The position numbers and the translations under genes were made by a program. A stretch of 64,000 nucleotides of DNA from Morinoia aosen. Its lineage: Eukaryota; Arthropoda; Malacostraca; Amphipoda; Talitridae. Within the stretch, counting starts at the first letter, position 1; each line of letters opens with the position of its first letter. Of this stretch, positions 33,956-44,187 are shown piece by piece. The DNA lies in the NCBI GenBank assembly GCA_030386875.1, contig CM059562.1, forward strand, positions 68,694,201-68,758,200. The letters run 5' to 3'. The notes under the pieces are model-generated. The model had not been told where the DNA came from, ran no database searches, and saw nothing but the letters and a program-made list of their open reading frames with translations.

Positions 33956-35350
33956 CTTAAGTGTTTTGACTGCGCGCGAGTGGGCAATGTTTATCGAGAA
34001 ATTTTTATTACTTTTAGACAACCGATTGTGTTGTGTTTATACTAAGAAGATAGAAAATGTTTTTCTCTTTTGTTTGAAAGTAATTTGAAGGCAATTGGTG
34101 CATTCTTTCAAAAGTTACGATTGGAAAATTGAAGTGTTTTGGCTGCGCGCAAGTGGGCAATGTTTATCGAGAAATTGTTATAACTTTTTGACAACCGATA
34201 GGGTTTTGTTTATACTAAGAAGATAGAAAATGTTTTTTTCTTTTGTTTGAGAGTAATTTGAAGGCAATTGGTGCATTCTTTCAAAAGTTACGATTGGAAA
34301 ACTGAAGTGTTTTAGCTGCGCGCGAGTGGGCAATGTTTATCGAGAAATTTTTATTACTTTTAGACAACCGATTGTGTTGTGTTTATACTAAGAAGATAGA
34401 AAATGTTTTTTTCTTTTGTTTGAAAGTAATTTGAAGGCAACTGGTGCATTCTTTCAAAAGTTACGATTGGAAAACTGAAGTGTTTTGGCTGCGCGTGAGG
34501 GGGCAATGTTTATCGAGAAATTTTTATAACTTTTTGACAACCGATAGGGTTTTGCTTATACTAAGAAGATAGAAAATGTTTTTATCTTTTGTTTGAGAGT
34601 AATTTGAAGGCAATTGGTGCATTCTTCCAAAAGTTACGATTGGAAAACTGAAGTGTTTTAGCTGCGCGCGAGTGGGCAATGTTTATTGAGAAATTTTTAT
34701 TACTTTTAGACAACCGATTGTGTTGTGTTTATACTAAGAAGATAGAAAATGTTTTTTTCTTTTGTTTGAAAGTAATTTGAAGGCAACTGGTGCATTCTTT
34801 CAAAAGTTACGATTGGAAAACTGAAGTGTTTTGGCTGCGCGTGAGTGGGCAATGTTTATCGAGAAATTTTTATAACTTTTTGACAACCGATAGGGTTTTG
34901 TTTATACTAAGAAGATAGAAAATGTTTTTTTCTTTCGTTTGAGAGTAATTTGAAGGCAATTGGTGCATTCTTTCAAAAGTTACGATTGGAAAACTGAAGT
35001 GTTTTAGCTGCGCGCGAGTGGGCAATGTTTATCGAGAAATTTTTATTACTTTTAGACAACCGATTGTGTTGTGTTTATACTAAGAAGATAGAAAATGTTT
35101 TTATCTTTTGTTTGAGAGTAATTTGAAGGCAATTGGTGCATCCTGTCAAAATTTACGATTGGAAAACTGAAGTGTTTTAGCTGCGCGCGAGTGGGCAATG
35201 TTTATCGAGAAATTTTTATTACTTTTAGACAACCGATTGTGTTGTGTTTATACTAAGAAGATAGAAAATGTTTTTCTCTTTTGTTTGAGAGTAATTTGAA
35301 GGCAATTGGTGCATTCTTTCAAAAGTTACGAGTGGAAAACTTAAGTCTAA
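33956..35350. repeat. 173-bp satellite array, right foldback arm (8 units)
   Basis: Same monomer in reverse complement. From the outside inward the order is two A/B hybrid units, then B A B A B A. The innermost two units match the left array (GTTATAACAATTTC and AAAAGAGAAAAAC variants), while the outer part is shorter by three units. The arrays have therefore changed separately since the arms became inverted copies. Confidence 0.8.
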
Positions 35351-35378
35351 AGTCGCGCGAGGTGGACTCAAGAAATTC

Positions 35379-35438
35379 TCAAGAAATTCCTCTACTTCTC
35401 GCAAAGTGTTTCTTGAAATGTCTCCGCTGCGGCCTGCC
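35379..35438 (-). pseudogene. HTH_psq C-terminal coding fragment in foldback right tip
   Basis: Mirror of 24617-24676. On the minus strand it again begins GRPQRR and reaches a TGA, followed by the same AATTTCTTGAG duplication. Confidence 0.55.
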
Positions 35439-35450
35439 GGTCTAAAAATC

Positions 35451-36471
35451 ACTGATAAATATCATTTGCAATAATAAAGGAATTAAGGAATAATATCCAC
35501 AATAAAAAAAAAAGAAACACTAAACGTTTTGCTTGCACAGAAAGGAAATATGCGCAAAAACGAAAGCATGAAAATCAGTCGATTAACCCGGCGGTCTTTA
35601 CGCGTCGCCATTGGCGATAAACCACCGGCGTACATCGTACGTATTCGTGAAGGCATATGCTAGTAGGTATTTTGTCACATAAAAATTAAGCAGAAGTGCT
35701 TTAAATTTTGATAATGATTTACATTGAAATATGTGCGATTAAACGCGATTTAAGGAGTTTTAAAAATGAAGAAAACTAAAAAACCTTTAGCAGGCATATA
35801 CTTGAATAGTCTTCGTAATTTATAAACGTACGAAATTATTAAAAGACATTTCCCAATTAATAATTCCACGCTAAACACAATTAAGAAAATTACTGTACTT
35901 TATGTTGTGAAAAAGAAATTAAATCCCGCGTACAAAAAGGTACGAATTTTTAAATGACATGAGTCGGCAGCATTGCCTCGCCATTTTGGAAAACAAAGGC
36001 ATCGCGAACAAAGACGCCAGCAGCTCTGTCGTGCTCTAACGGCCGTATTCGTAAACGGGTCTTGAAATAATATGGCAGCGCAAAATGTCGAACTTTGTTA
36101 GTGAGGCAAAGGTGAACGTAGTTGAATATAATAGTAATAATAAAAAATTCGACATGAATTGAAACATGACACGCAAATGTTTACGCTATTTCACGCTGAG
36201 GTAGCATTCGAAATACACATCCCCGTCTAAGAGCTTTAACCTATTTTTAAGTTCATCCTTAATTCACGACGATGAACAGATCCCTAAGTTAATCAACAAG
36301 CACACAGGGAATTTACACTTGTATACATTACCAGGTTACTTCTTCTTATTTAAACACTAAATATCTTCACTTACACGAACGCGGTATGCACGAGCTAGAT
36401 GCACGAGAGAATGTGTTTCAAAGAGACGCCACGCACAGTGCTGCCAGATTCAGAGGCTTGAAACACGAACA
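35451..36471 (-). repeat. Gypsy element 2, 5' LTR, middle segment
   Basis: Continues the LTR where the foldback entered and matches about 17314-18335 of the 3' LTR. It stops at AACA (36468-36471), the left target duplication of the family-B solo LTR. Confidence 0.85.
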
Positions 36472-38194
36472 TGTAAACTTCAGGTCGCCACTGTAAAGTT
36501 CAAGTTTGGTGGCTTAACTCAAGTTTTACTTTAGACGGGTTTGAATTCTATGCTAAGGCGGGTCACCAGTTGGCGTCGAACGCCAACACTTAATTAATAA
36601 ACTAATGACTTAATCTGACTCAGAAGGAGTTAAGTGTAGGGGGGTTCGGACGCAATATTTTCAAGCGTCTTTAATCAGAATCAAAACACTATAGTTTTTT
36701 TTACCTCGGACTAGACCATCAGAAGGGTAAGAAAGTAGATATGGTTATTTAATTCTGGCCTGGTTTTATTGGAGGCTGTCAGATTTGTCTCTTCAAGGTG
36801 CGCTGATGTTGAGGTCCGATCTTGAGTAGGAACTGCAACAGGCTCAAAGCTGCGTCGGTATGCGGGAAGTGTAATTGTGGAGAAGGTCGTGTGCAATGGT
36901 ACCCAATGGTTAGAGACGGCAATATCGTCTCTGATAAGTGAGGACGGTAAGATAATATTCCTCCAGATTTGGTTGAATATAGACATAAAGGTTAGGCAGC
37001 AGTTGGGTTAGCTGTAACCAAATGGGTCTCGATTCGGAGTGAGGTGGAGGAGGAAAGCTGTACTTGCACTTGCCGTCCAGTTATTGAGAGTTTAGTAAAC
37101 AGGAAGGAGGCAGTTCTTTTTGCCAAGACTGGCTACTGGGTTATTTTACCCTTTTGATATGATCGTAAAAGGTGGTGACGTGGCAGTGGAATGTAAAGTG
37201 TCTCGTAGCTTCCTGTACGGAATAAGACGCTGGGTGAAAATGCACACGGTATCTTGGGAAACCACATATCAACACATGCTATGCTGCAACAATCTGTCAT
37301 TAACATGCCGCCTCAAAGCGAGGAGTTTCTTCGAAAAGACGACCCCCACCAGCACTCTGGCGCGGGAGTGCAAGCGGGGATCAACTTCGGAGCACTGATA
37401 TTAAGCCTAGTATTTCTAACGGCATGAAGCTAAAAAACTCTACACCAGTAATTCACACAGGCAAAACTTTACCTGGCGAAACTAAGATGGGATAAGCAGT
37501 GAACTGAGTATACTGCCTCACTTAATTAATAGCTAATGGTAAAAATATCTACAGCATCTGTTAATGCAATTTAATACGGAACTTCTAAAACAATACTAGC
37601 GCAGGAGGAGAACCTCTATATAAGAGTTCCGGAGTAAGGTTACAACTATCTCAGCTTAGCACCAGGGAAAATGTTTCCCCAGTTTCACAACTGAAGTCAT
37701 AAACTATTTTGACTTTTACGTGCATAACTGAAGTGTTATTCACGCTGGGAATCAATGTACAATGACTAAAAATTATAAAATTACCATCTAACTAACCCTA
37801 AAAAAACATCACTAATATTTAATGTATAATTACTGATTCTATTAGGAAAAACGGCGGTAAAATGTGCTTGGTATTTACAAAGGTTTGTTCTGATTATCAT
37901 CACAACAAAGATTGACTATAAAATTGGTTAAGAATGGTTTTTTTCAATGTTGACTGTACATAAAAACTACAGCCATGGGATTATATCAAAACCCTACTTA
38001 ATTGAAAATACAGCTGTGACACAATACAGCTGTAAAGAATGAGAATGATAATTTGATTGCTTTGATTTAAAAAAACAGCATTACAGAATAAAATGATAAT
38101 TTGATGCAAGCCTAACTTGATCACAAAGATAACACCATATTGAATTTTGGCATAATAAATCATTTTTGATACAAAAGGGGAAATCCTAATCTTG

Positions 38195-38640
38195 ATAAAA
38201 ATAACATCACATTGAAATGTTGACATGAAAATTATTTTAAAAAAAAGGAGAAATTTTAGCCTGAATAAAAATAACATCATATTGAAATGTTGAAATAAAA
38301 ATTATTTTAAAACAAAAGGGGAATTTTAGCTTGAATAAAAATAACATCATATTGAAAGGTTGACATAAGAATTATTTTAAAACAAAAGGGAAAATTTTAG
38401 CTTGAATGAAAATAACATCATATTGAAATGTTGCATAAAAATTATTTTAAAACAAAAGGGGAAATTTTAGCTTGGATAAAAATAACATCATGGTGAAATG
38501 TTGCATAAAAATTATTTTAAAACAAAAGGGGAAATTTTAGCTTGGATAAAAATAACATCATGTTGAAATGTTGCATAAAAATTATTTTAAAACAAAAGGG
38601 GAAATTTAGCTTGAATAAAAATAACATCAATACCCAAGGG
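38195..38640 (-). repeat. 70-bp tandem repeats in family-B solo LTR
   Basis: ATTATTTTAAAACAAAAGGG recurs at exactly 70-bp spacing (38231, 38301, 38371, 38441, 38511, 38581). The homologous repeats in element 5 have an 81-bp unit. Confidence 0.85.
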
Positions 38641-38937
38641 AAAATACCCTGTGGGAACCACAAGTTCTAGGCAAGAAATCCTAACATTTAAGACACTGGT
38701 AGGTTGAGGCAATTCAGCTTACTATTCATACACTTAACATAAACACTTGATACTTACAATTGCCCCTCTGGGGCCCAAACACTAACACAGGAGCATCGAA
38801 TACCAGAATGACGCCTCTGCCTGAAAATGTCTATCGGAACTTGCCAAATGGTTCTGCGTGAAAACGCGATGCGAGCTGACGCTCGAAAAATGTTTAAATA
38901 TTTTTGGTCAAATTTTAATAGATTTCGGGGTAATGTT

Positions 38938-41164
38938 TGTAGCATACCGCTACATAAGTGTAAAAATTAGAAATTTGCCATTTGTACTGAAATAAATTAA
39001 TTAGTAGCATTAAAAATCTTACTCTAATTTATTATTAATTATTTTCTACTTCTAATTCGTAATCATTGAAGTTTCTGTGTAAATACATGAGACGATAAAA
39101 TAACAATTCACATTTTGCGAGAGAGAAGCCCTCTGGTGGCAACACTGCGCAGTTGCGCGTCCCTTCTTTCAAAAAGCCACTCTTACTTTGGCGTCCTACT
39201 TTAGCGGTGTTACAGCAAATTCTCGTGAGTTTAAACGTGTTAGAAAATAATCGTGTTCTTTCTTCGTCTCGTGAGTAATCAGTGTTAGAAAATAATCGTG
39301 TTCTTTTTCCTTCGTGTTCAGTGAATATTAATAGTTGACAGTGCAGTGTTATTAAGATACGTAGTTATGCGTAGGAATCGTGATGTAGCATGTTTTCATT
39401 CAGTGCTTTGTTTTGCTCTTTCTCAACGTGACTTAGCGTAGAATTTTGCGTCAGATGTGCATTGCATTTCCGTGTCATGGTTTTATTATCAAAGCATAAT
39501 CATGTTCGTTCCTTTTCTTTACGATAATAGTATATACCTGCAGTTTCATTCATGCTTCGATACTCGGAACGAACGCGGCTGAACTTGCCGGCTTTCGTTG
39601 TCGATAGCGTCTTGTTTAATGGCGGAACCTCACACCGTCGTCTCTTGTCACTACTCTGTGATTATAAATACTATAGGCATGTGTTATAGTAGCATTTATT
39701 CTTTTTTGTTACAAACCGACTTGCAGTAGTTTAAATTACGAAAAGTATTCATGTCTATGCTTGAAGTTTTGGAATTTCATTTCTTAATTCCATACTCTGT
39801 GAGACCTTTATCTAATCGCACTTATTTCAATATAAAAACATTTCAATAAAATTTCATTTAACTCATCGCATTCTTGTGACAAACACCCACTACCATCTGC
39901 CTATCTTGAGTGTGTGCAAATTGCTGGCGGTTTCGGCTGAGGCCGACGCGTAAAGCCGCCCGGCTAAATCGCCACACGGAACTTTCAAGCTTTCGTTTTT
40001 CTTTCTTCGAGTATTTTCCGTCTGTGAAATCAACGCTTAGGTTTTCCTTTTCCTTTTATCATTGGGGATATATATTATTCCTTAATTCCTATTATTGCAA
40101 AGGATAGCTACCAGGATTTTTCAGTAGGATTTATATCCATGAACTTTGGGATTTTTATGTTTTTTTTACTGCTTTCAAAAGTGCAGTCACGTGATATTTT
40201 CACGATAGTCTGTAGATCTCGTGTTTACTTGCCCGTAGTTTCTGTAAGGAATCACGATCTTAATAACCTGAAGTTCTTAAACCTAATACTCAGATTTTTA
40301 AAGCCAGAGGCATTAGTGAACAGTTTTGACAGCTAAACAGCTTAAACTATTTATTTATTGTTAAAATCTGTCAACCAAGAATCTGTCCTACCTCTTTTGA
40401 GTTTGCCAAAAGTGAGAATCCTAAGTAGCTGGTGTCAAACCTGTAGGAGTTTCTCGGATTTCTCCGTGTGGGAAGAGTTGTCATTATATGTTGGATAGTC
40501 AGTGGTGGAAATGTCTTGATGTCTCTCCTGGAACGTTTCATCCAGCTTTTGGACTCCTTGCAGGACCTCAACGTCATCACACACACCACTTACAACATTC
40601 TCCCTGGGCCGCTTTTTGGGCTTTCTACTTGGATTTGGGATTTGGCTATGCTCTGGGGCCTTTAGCCGGATATATATTCCCTAATTACGGGCCTTAATTC
40701 TCAACTGCCTAAAAGTACGGGCACCATTGAATTAGCTTTGCATTCGCTGAATTCCGCGTGACTGGATCTTAAGTACTATTCAACTCACCTGCTCCAAAAT
40801 TAAGCCAGCTTTGCCCACACAAATAGCTACGCACCCATTGTTGTGCTTTGTTTAAAAATTGCCCACCGTAAAGCGAATATTCTGAACTCAATACACTTAA
40901 CCACCGGCCGGAGCAACGCCAGCACCCACCGAAGCTCACCACCGGCACTCCGGACCTCACTGGGACTCTCAGTCAAGCTCGTTGGAGACCTCCTGGTTTC
41001 CCCTTCCAATAAACTCCACCTGGAACAAGCTGAGTCCAAAACCGTTTTTCATTATCCCTCTCATAATTCTCCCAGATCACTATCGAGAAATTGTTCGGGT
41101 TTTTTGGCCGTCAAGAACACAAAAAATTAAGTTCAAACTACCCCAACGGTCATAAATCCCGACA
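38938..41164 (+). mobile_element. Family-A solo LTR (element 4 type)
   Basis: Starts TGTAGCATACCGCTACA like element 4 and ends CCCGACA. Target duplication TGTT lies at 38934-38937 and 41165-41168. 2227 bp against 2093 bp for element 4. It contains the same GAGAGAAGCCCTCTGG block and an AATAAACTCCACCTG polyadenylation-like region near 41010. Small ORFs at 39910-41130 are shadows of LTR sequence. Confidence 0.87.
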
Positions 41165-41292
41165 TGTTGAATGACAATAGTGATCTAAAATTGTAATAAT
41201 GATTGCGTTAGCTTTATTTAATTTTTAGAAGGTAGTTTTATTAATTTATGAAATTTAGACTGAAGTGCGGCAGAAGGCGTTCACTACAAACA

Positions 41293-41476
41293 TGTCAATC
41301 GTGACTTTAATTTTATGCTTTTTGCACAAAAACTTTAAGGATTACGAATTAGAAGTAGAAAATAATTAATAATAAATTAGAGTAAGATTTTTAATGCTAA
41401 TAATTAATTTATTTAAGTGCGAATGGGAAAATTTATAATTCTTACGCTTGTGTAGCGATTGCTACACTTACAAGCC
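41293..41476 (-). repeat. Gypsy element 2, 5' LTR outer end; TRIM LTR end and TSD
   Basis: 41293-41466 completes the element 2 LTR (TGTAGCAATCGCTACA on minus at its end). 41467-41472 (CTTACA) is the last piece of the TRIM 3' LTR. 41473-41476 (AGCC) is the TRIM target duplication. Confidence 0.78.
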
Positions 41477-41513
41477 AAAAGCCAAATAGAAGAAATTATA
41501 TCTGTGTCAGCTA
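41477..41513. other. Ancestral spacer between two nested clusters
   Basis: 33 bases of pre-insertion DNA plus GCTA (41510-41513), the left target duplication of element 4. Probably a continuation of the relic at 1-289. Confidence 0.6.
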
Positions 41514-43606
41514 TGTAGCATACCGCTACATAAGCGTAAAAATTAGAAATTTGCTATTCATACTTAAATAAATTAATTAGTAGCATCAAAAAATATTACT
41601 CAAATTTATTATTAAGTATTTTCTACTTCTAATTCGTAATCATTGAAGTTTTTGTGTAAATGCATGAAATAATAAAAATAACACTTGACATTTTTCGAGA
41701 GAGAAGCCCTCTGGTGGCAACACTGCGCAGTTGCGCGTCTCTTCTTTCAAACAGCCACTCTTACCTTGGCGTCCTACTTTGGCAGTGTTACAGCAAATTC
41801 TCGTGAGTTTAAATGTGTTAGGAAATTATCGTGTTCCTTTTCGTCGTGTCAGTGAGTATTAATAAGTGACAGTGCAGTGTTATAAAGTTACGTAGTTATG
41901 CGTGGGAATATGGATGTAGCATGTTTTTCATTCAGTGCTTTGTTTGTCTTTTCTCAACGTGACTTAGCGTAAAGATATTGCGCCAGATGTGCATTGCATT
42001 TTCCGTGTCATGATTTTATTATCAAAGCATAATCATGCTCGTTCTTTTCCTTTTCGATAATCTACTAATCTACGATAATCCCTGCTTGGAATGAACGCGG
42101 CGAAAATTGCCGGCGTTCGTTCGATAGCGTCTTTGTGTGATGGCGGAACCTCACACCGTCGTCTCTTGTCACTACTCTGTGATTATAAATACTATAGGCA
42201 TATGTTATAGTAGCATTTATTCTTTTTTTTACAAACCGTCTTGCAGTAGTTTAAATTACGAAAAGTATTCATGCCTATGCTTGATAAATTTTGGAATTTC
42301 ATTTCTTAATTCCATATCCTTGCAAGCCTTTACGTAATCGCCTTATTTCAATAGAGAAACATTTCAATGAAATTTAATTTAACTCATCGCATTCTTGTGA
42401 CAAAACACCCACTACTATCTGCCTATCTTAAGTATGTGCAAATTGCTGGCGGCTCTGGCTGAGGCCGACGCGTATAGTCGCCGGCTAAATCGCCACACGG
42501 AACTTTCATCCTTTCGTGTTTTCTTTCTTCGCGTATTTTCCGCCTGTGAAATCAACGTTTAGGACTTATATCCATGAACTTAGGATTTTTATGTGTTTTT
42601 TTTACTGCTTTCAAAAGTGCAGTCACTTGATATTTTCACCATTTTCCGTAGATCTCGTGTTTACTTGCCCGTAGTCTCTGTAAGGAATCACGATCTTTAT
42701 TCTTAGAAATTCTTAAAACCTAATACTCAGATTTTTAAAGCCAGAGGCATTAGTGATTGAACAATTTATTTATTGTTTAAATCTGTTACAATCTCTCAAC
42801 CAAAAATCTGTCCTATCTCTTTTGAGTTGCCAAAAGTGAGAATCCTAATGTAGCTGGAGTCAAACTTGTAGGAGTTTCTCGGATTTCTCCGTGTGGGAAG
42901 AGTTGTCATTATAATGTGGATTTTCAGTGGTGGAATGTCTTGATGTCTCTCCTGGAATGTCTCATCCAGCGTCTTGGACTCCTGTGCAGGACCTCTACAT
43001 CATCGCCATACACGCAACACTCACAGTTTTGAATCTCCCTGGGTTTCCTGAGTGCCAAGCTGATTGCTATTCTCACATAAGCAGTGACTAAACTTGCTCC
43101 TACTGATATGAGCACGTCACTTAACTTTCTCCTGCTAATGTGCTAATCTGCTAATGTGCTAATCTGCTAATGTGCCGACTTGATTCTGCTCACATGAGCC
43201 GGATTTAATTTGCTCACTCACGCCCCACCTTATTTTGGAATCATTAGTTATACCTGAACTACGTCACTGACCCTAGCTCAATCATCTAAAATTGCCTAAT
43301 TCAACTTCCCAAAATACAACTCACTCACCCTGCCTACTCCATCGCGTGCCGGCCTTCGTCAACGCCAGCCCGGTCCTCCGGCAAGGATTGCCCACCTAGA
43401 CAAGCTCTCCGAGATCAAGATCCAAGCCAGTTTTCCTGGTTTCCTCTTCCAATAAACTCAACCTGAATTAAGCTGAGTTCCAAAACGTTTTCATTATCCC
43501 GCTCATAATTTTCCCTTACGCTTCGAGAATTGATCGAGTTTTTTCTTGGCCGTTCAAATTAATATTTACATTCAACCACCCAACGGCGTAAGAGAAAAAC
43601 CCGACA
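41514..43606 (+). repeat. Gypsy element 4, 5' LTR
   Basis: Begins TGTAGCATACCGCTACA (TGTAGC/GCTACA inverted repeat) and ends CCCGACA before CTGGTGCATTGG. Contains a short GCTAATCT/GCTAATGT tandem at about 43134-43175 and an AATAAA near 43452. ORFs of 63-66 aa recur in the 3' LTR only because it is a copy. Confidence 0.88.
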
Positions 43607-44187
43607 CTGGTGCATTGGCCGGGAAATTCTCTTAAAAATAAAAACTCAACTCGAAGTGTTTGAGAGATTGTGAGAGGATAATGTTGGCGTATCATTGTAG
43701 TGATAAGTTTTCCCATTTCGTGGTAGTTTGAGAAATTTCCTGTGGAGTTTGTCCGTGCTAATATCTCTCTGAGCAGCTCTAACAAAATTTTTTCTTCAGC
43801 GTCAGCGCTATCTTGTCCTTGTTTGTTTGTTTTATGTGCCTCAGTAGGTAGGGAGAATATTTTTTATTTCCGTGCTGTGCATTTATTTCTGACTACCGTA
43901 AAAAAAATCTTCGCTTCCATTCTCTCTCTTTCCGTTTTCTTCAACGTTATTGATTGATTGAGTAGGTAGAAAGATAATTTTTCTCACCAGCTTTATTTTT
44001 GTGCCTACGCAAACTGCCGCATACCGCAAAAATTTTTCTCGTTTACAATTTCATATTTCCTTCCTTCTGTTTCAACTTAATTTGAATGAGTGAGTAGGTA
44101 AAGAATTAACGCCAACCCTTGCTACTTAATCCCAAGTCATAGGCACTGATATCTTAATTGCGCATCCCCAAAAGAGAGATTGCTAGC
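43607..44187 (+). other. Element 4 PBS position and leader
   Basis: Begins CTGGTGCATTGGCCGGG, which departs from the CTGGTGAC...CCAGAG of the other copies after six bases. Contains AGTAGGTAGGGA (about 43846), GAGTAGGTAGAAAG (about 43960) and GAGTAGGTAAAG (about 44091), marking two imperfect repeats of about 120-130 bp. No ORF is credible. Confidence 0.6.

Larger units (their letters stand above)
24614..35441. mobile_element. Giant foldback (palindromic) element, 10.8 kb
   Basis: Termini ACCGGCAGGCCGCAGCGG and its exact reverse complement. The 9-bp target duplication CTAAAAATC is at 24605-24613 and 35442-35450; the uninterrupted LTR copy near 17300 has this string once. Symmetric architecture: a psq-like tip (75 bp), a 173-bp satellite array (11 units left, 8 right), a near-identical inner arm of about 3.6 kb, and a 148-bp loop (30214-30361). 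The arm ORFs match one-for-one around an axis near 30287. No transposase is recognisable, so it would be non-autonomous. Foldback/MULE-type DNA transposons have long, repeat-filled inverted termini and 9-bp duplications, so that class is the best fit. Confidence 0.85.
36472..41288 (-). mobile_element. Family-B solo LTR, minus strand, itself interrupted
   Basis: Matches the LTR of element 5 in reverse complement: GTTGGCGTTCGACGCCAAC near 36570, the pyrimidine and purine blocks near 36640-36720, and the body near 37120-37400. In element orientation it begins TGTAGTGAA (ends at 41288) and ends at 36472. Target duplication AACA lies at 36468-36471 and 41289-41292. No interior is left, as expected from LTR-LTR recombination. 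A family-A solo LTR sits inside. It is clearly diverged from element 5's LTR, so an older subfamily. Confidence 0.82.
16145..41466 (-). mobile_element. Gypsy element 2 (family A relative), minus strand, with two insertions in its 5' LTR
   Basis: 3' LTR 16145-18505, interior 18506-23445, and a 5' LTR in three pieces: 23446-24613, 35451-36471 and 41293-41466. The pieces add up to about 2363 bp against 2361 bp for the intact 3' LTR. The gaps hold the foldback element and a family-B solo LTR, each with its own target duplication. The element lies in the TRIM 3' LTR between CCTAGC and CTTACA. Its own target duplication is not recoverable, because about a dozen bases at the outer end of the 3' LTR are lost. 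gag is open; pol has one frameshift. Confidence 0.87.
290..41472 (+). mobile_element. TRIM (terminal-repeat retrotransposon in miniature), split by nested insertions
   Basis: About 1.3 kb of element is spread over 41 kb. The 5' LTR is 290-568 (279 bp) and the interior is 569-1325. The 3' LTR survives as 1326-1568, 16115-16144 and 41467-41472, which total 243+30+6 = 279 bp and match the 5' LTR piece by piece. Target duplication AGCC lies at 286-289 and 41473-41476. The first break holds Gypsy element 1 with its LINE; the second holds Gypsy element 2 with its own insertions. No gag or pol is encoded, so it would depend on proteins supplied by another LTR element. Roughly 14 mismatches in 243 aligned LTR bases make it the oldest insertion here. 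Confidence 0.82.

Noticed and set aside
16147-41470. 4-bp target duplication for Gypsy element 2
   Set aside because: The right flank is CTTA, but the left junction has lost about 12 bases of LTR and reads AGCATTTTGG, so no duplication can be claimed.
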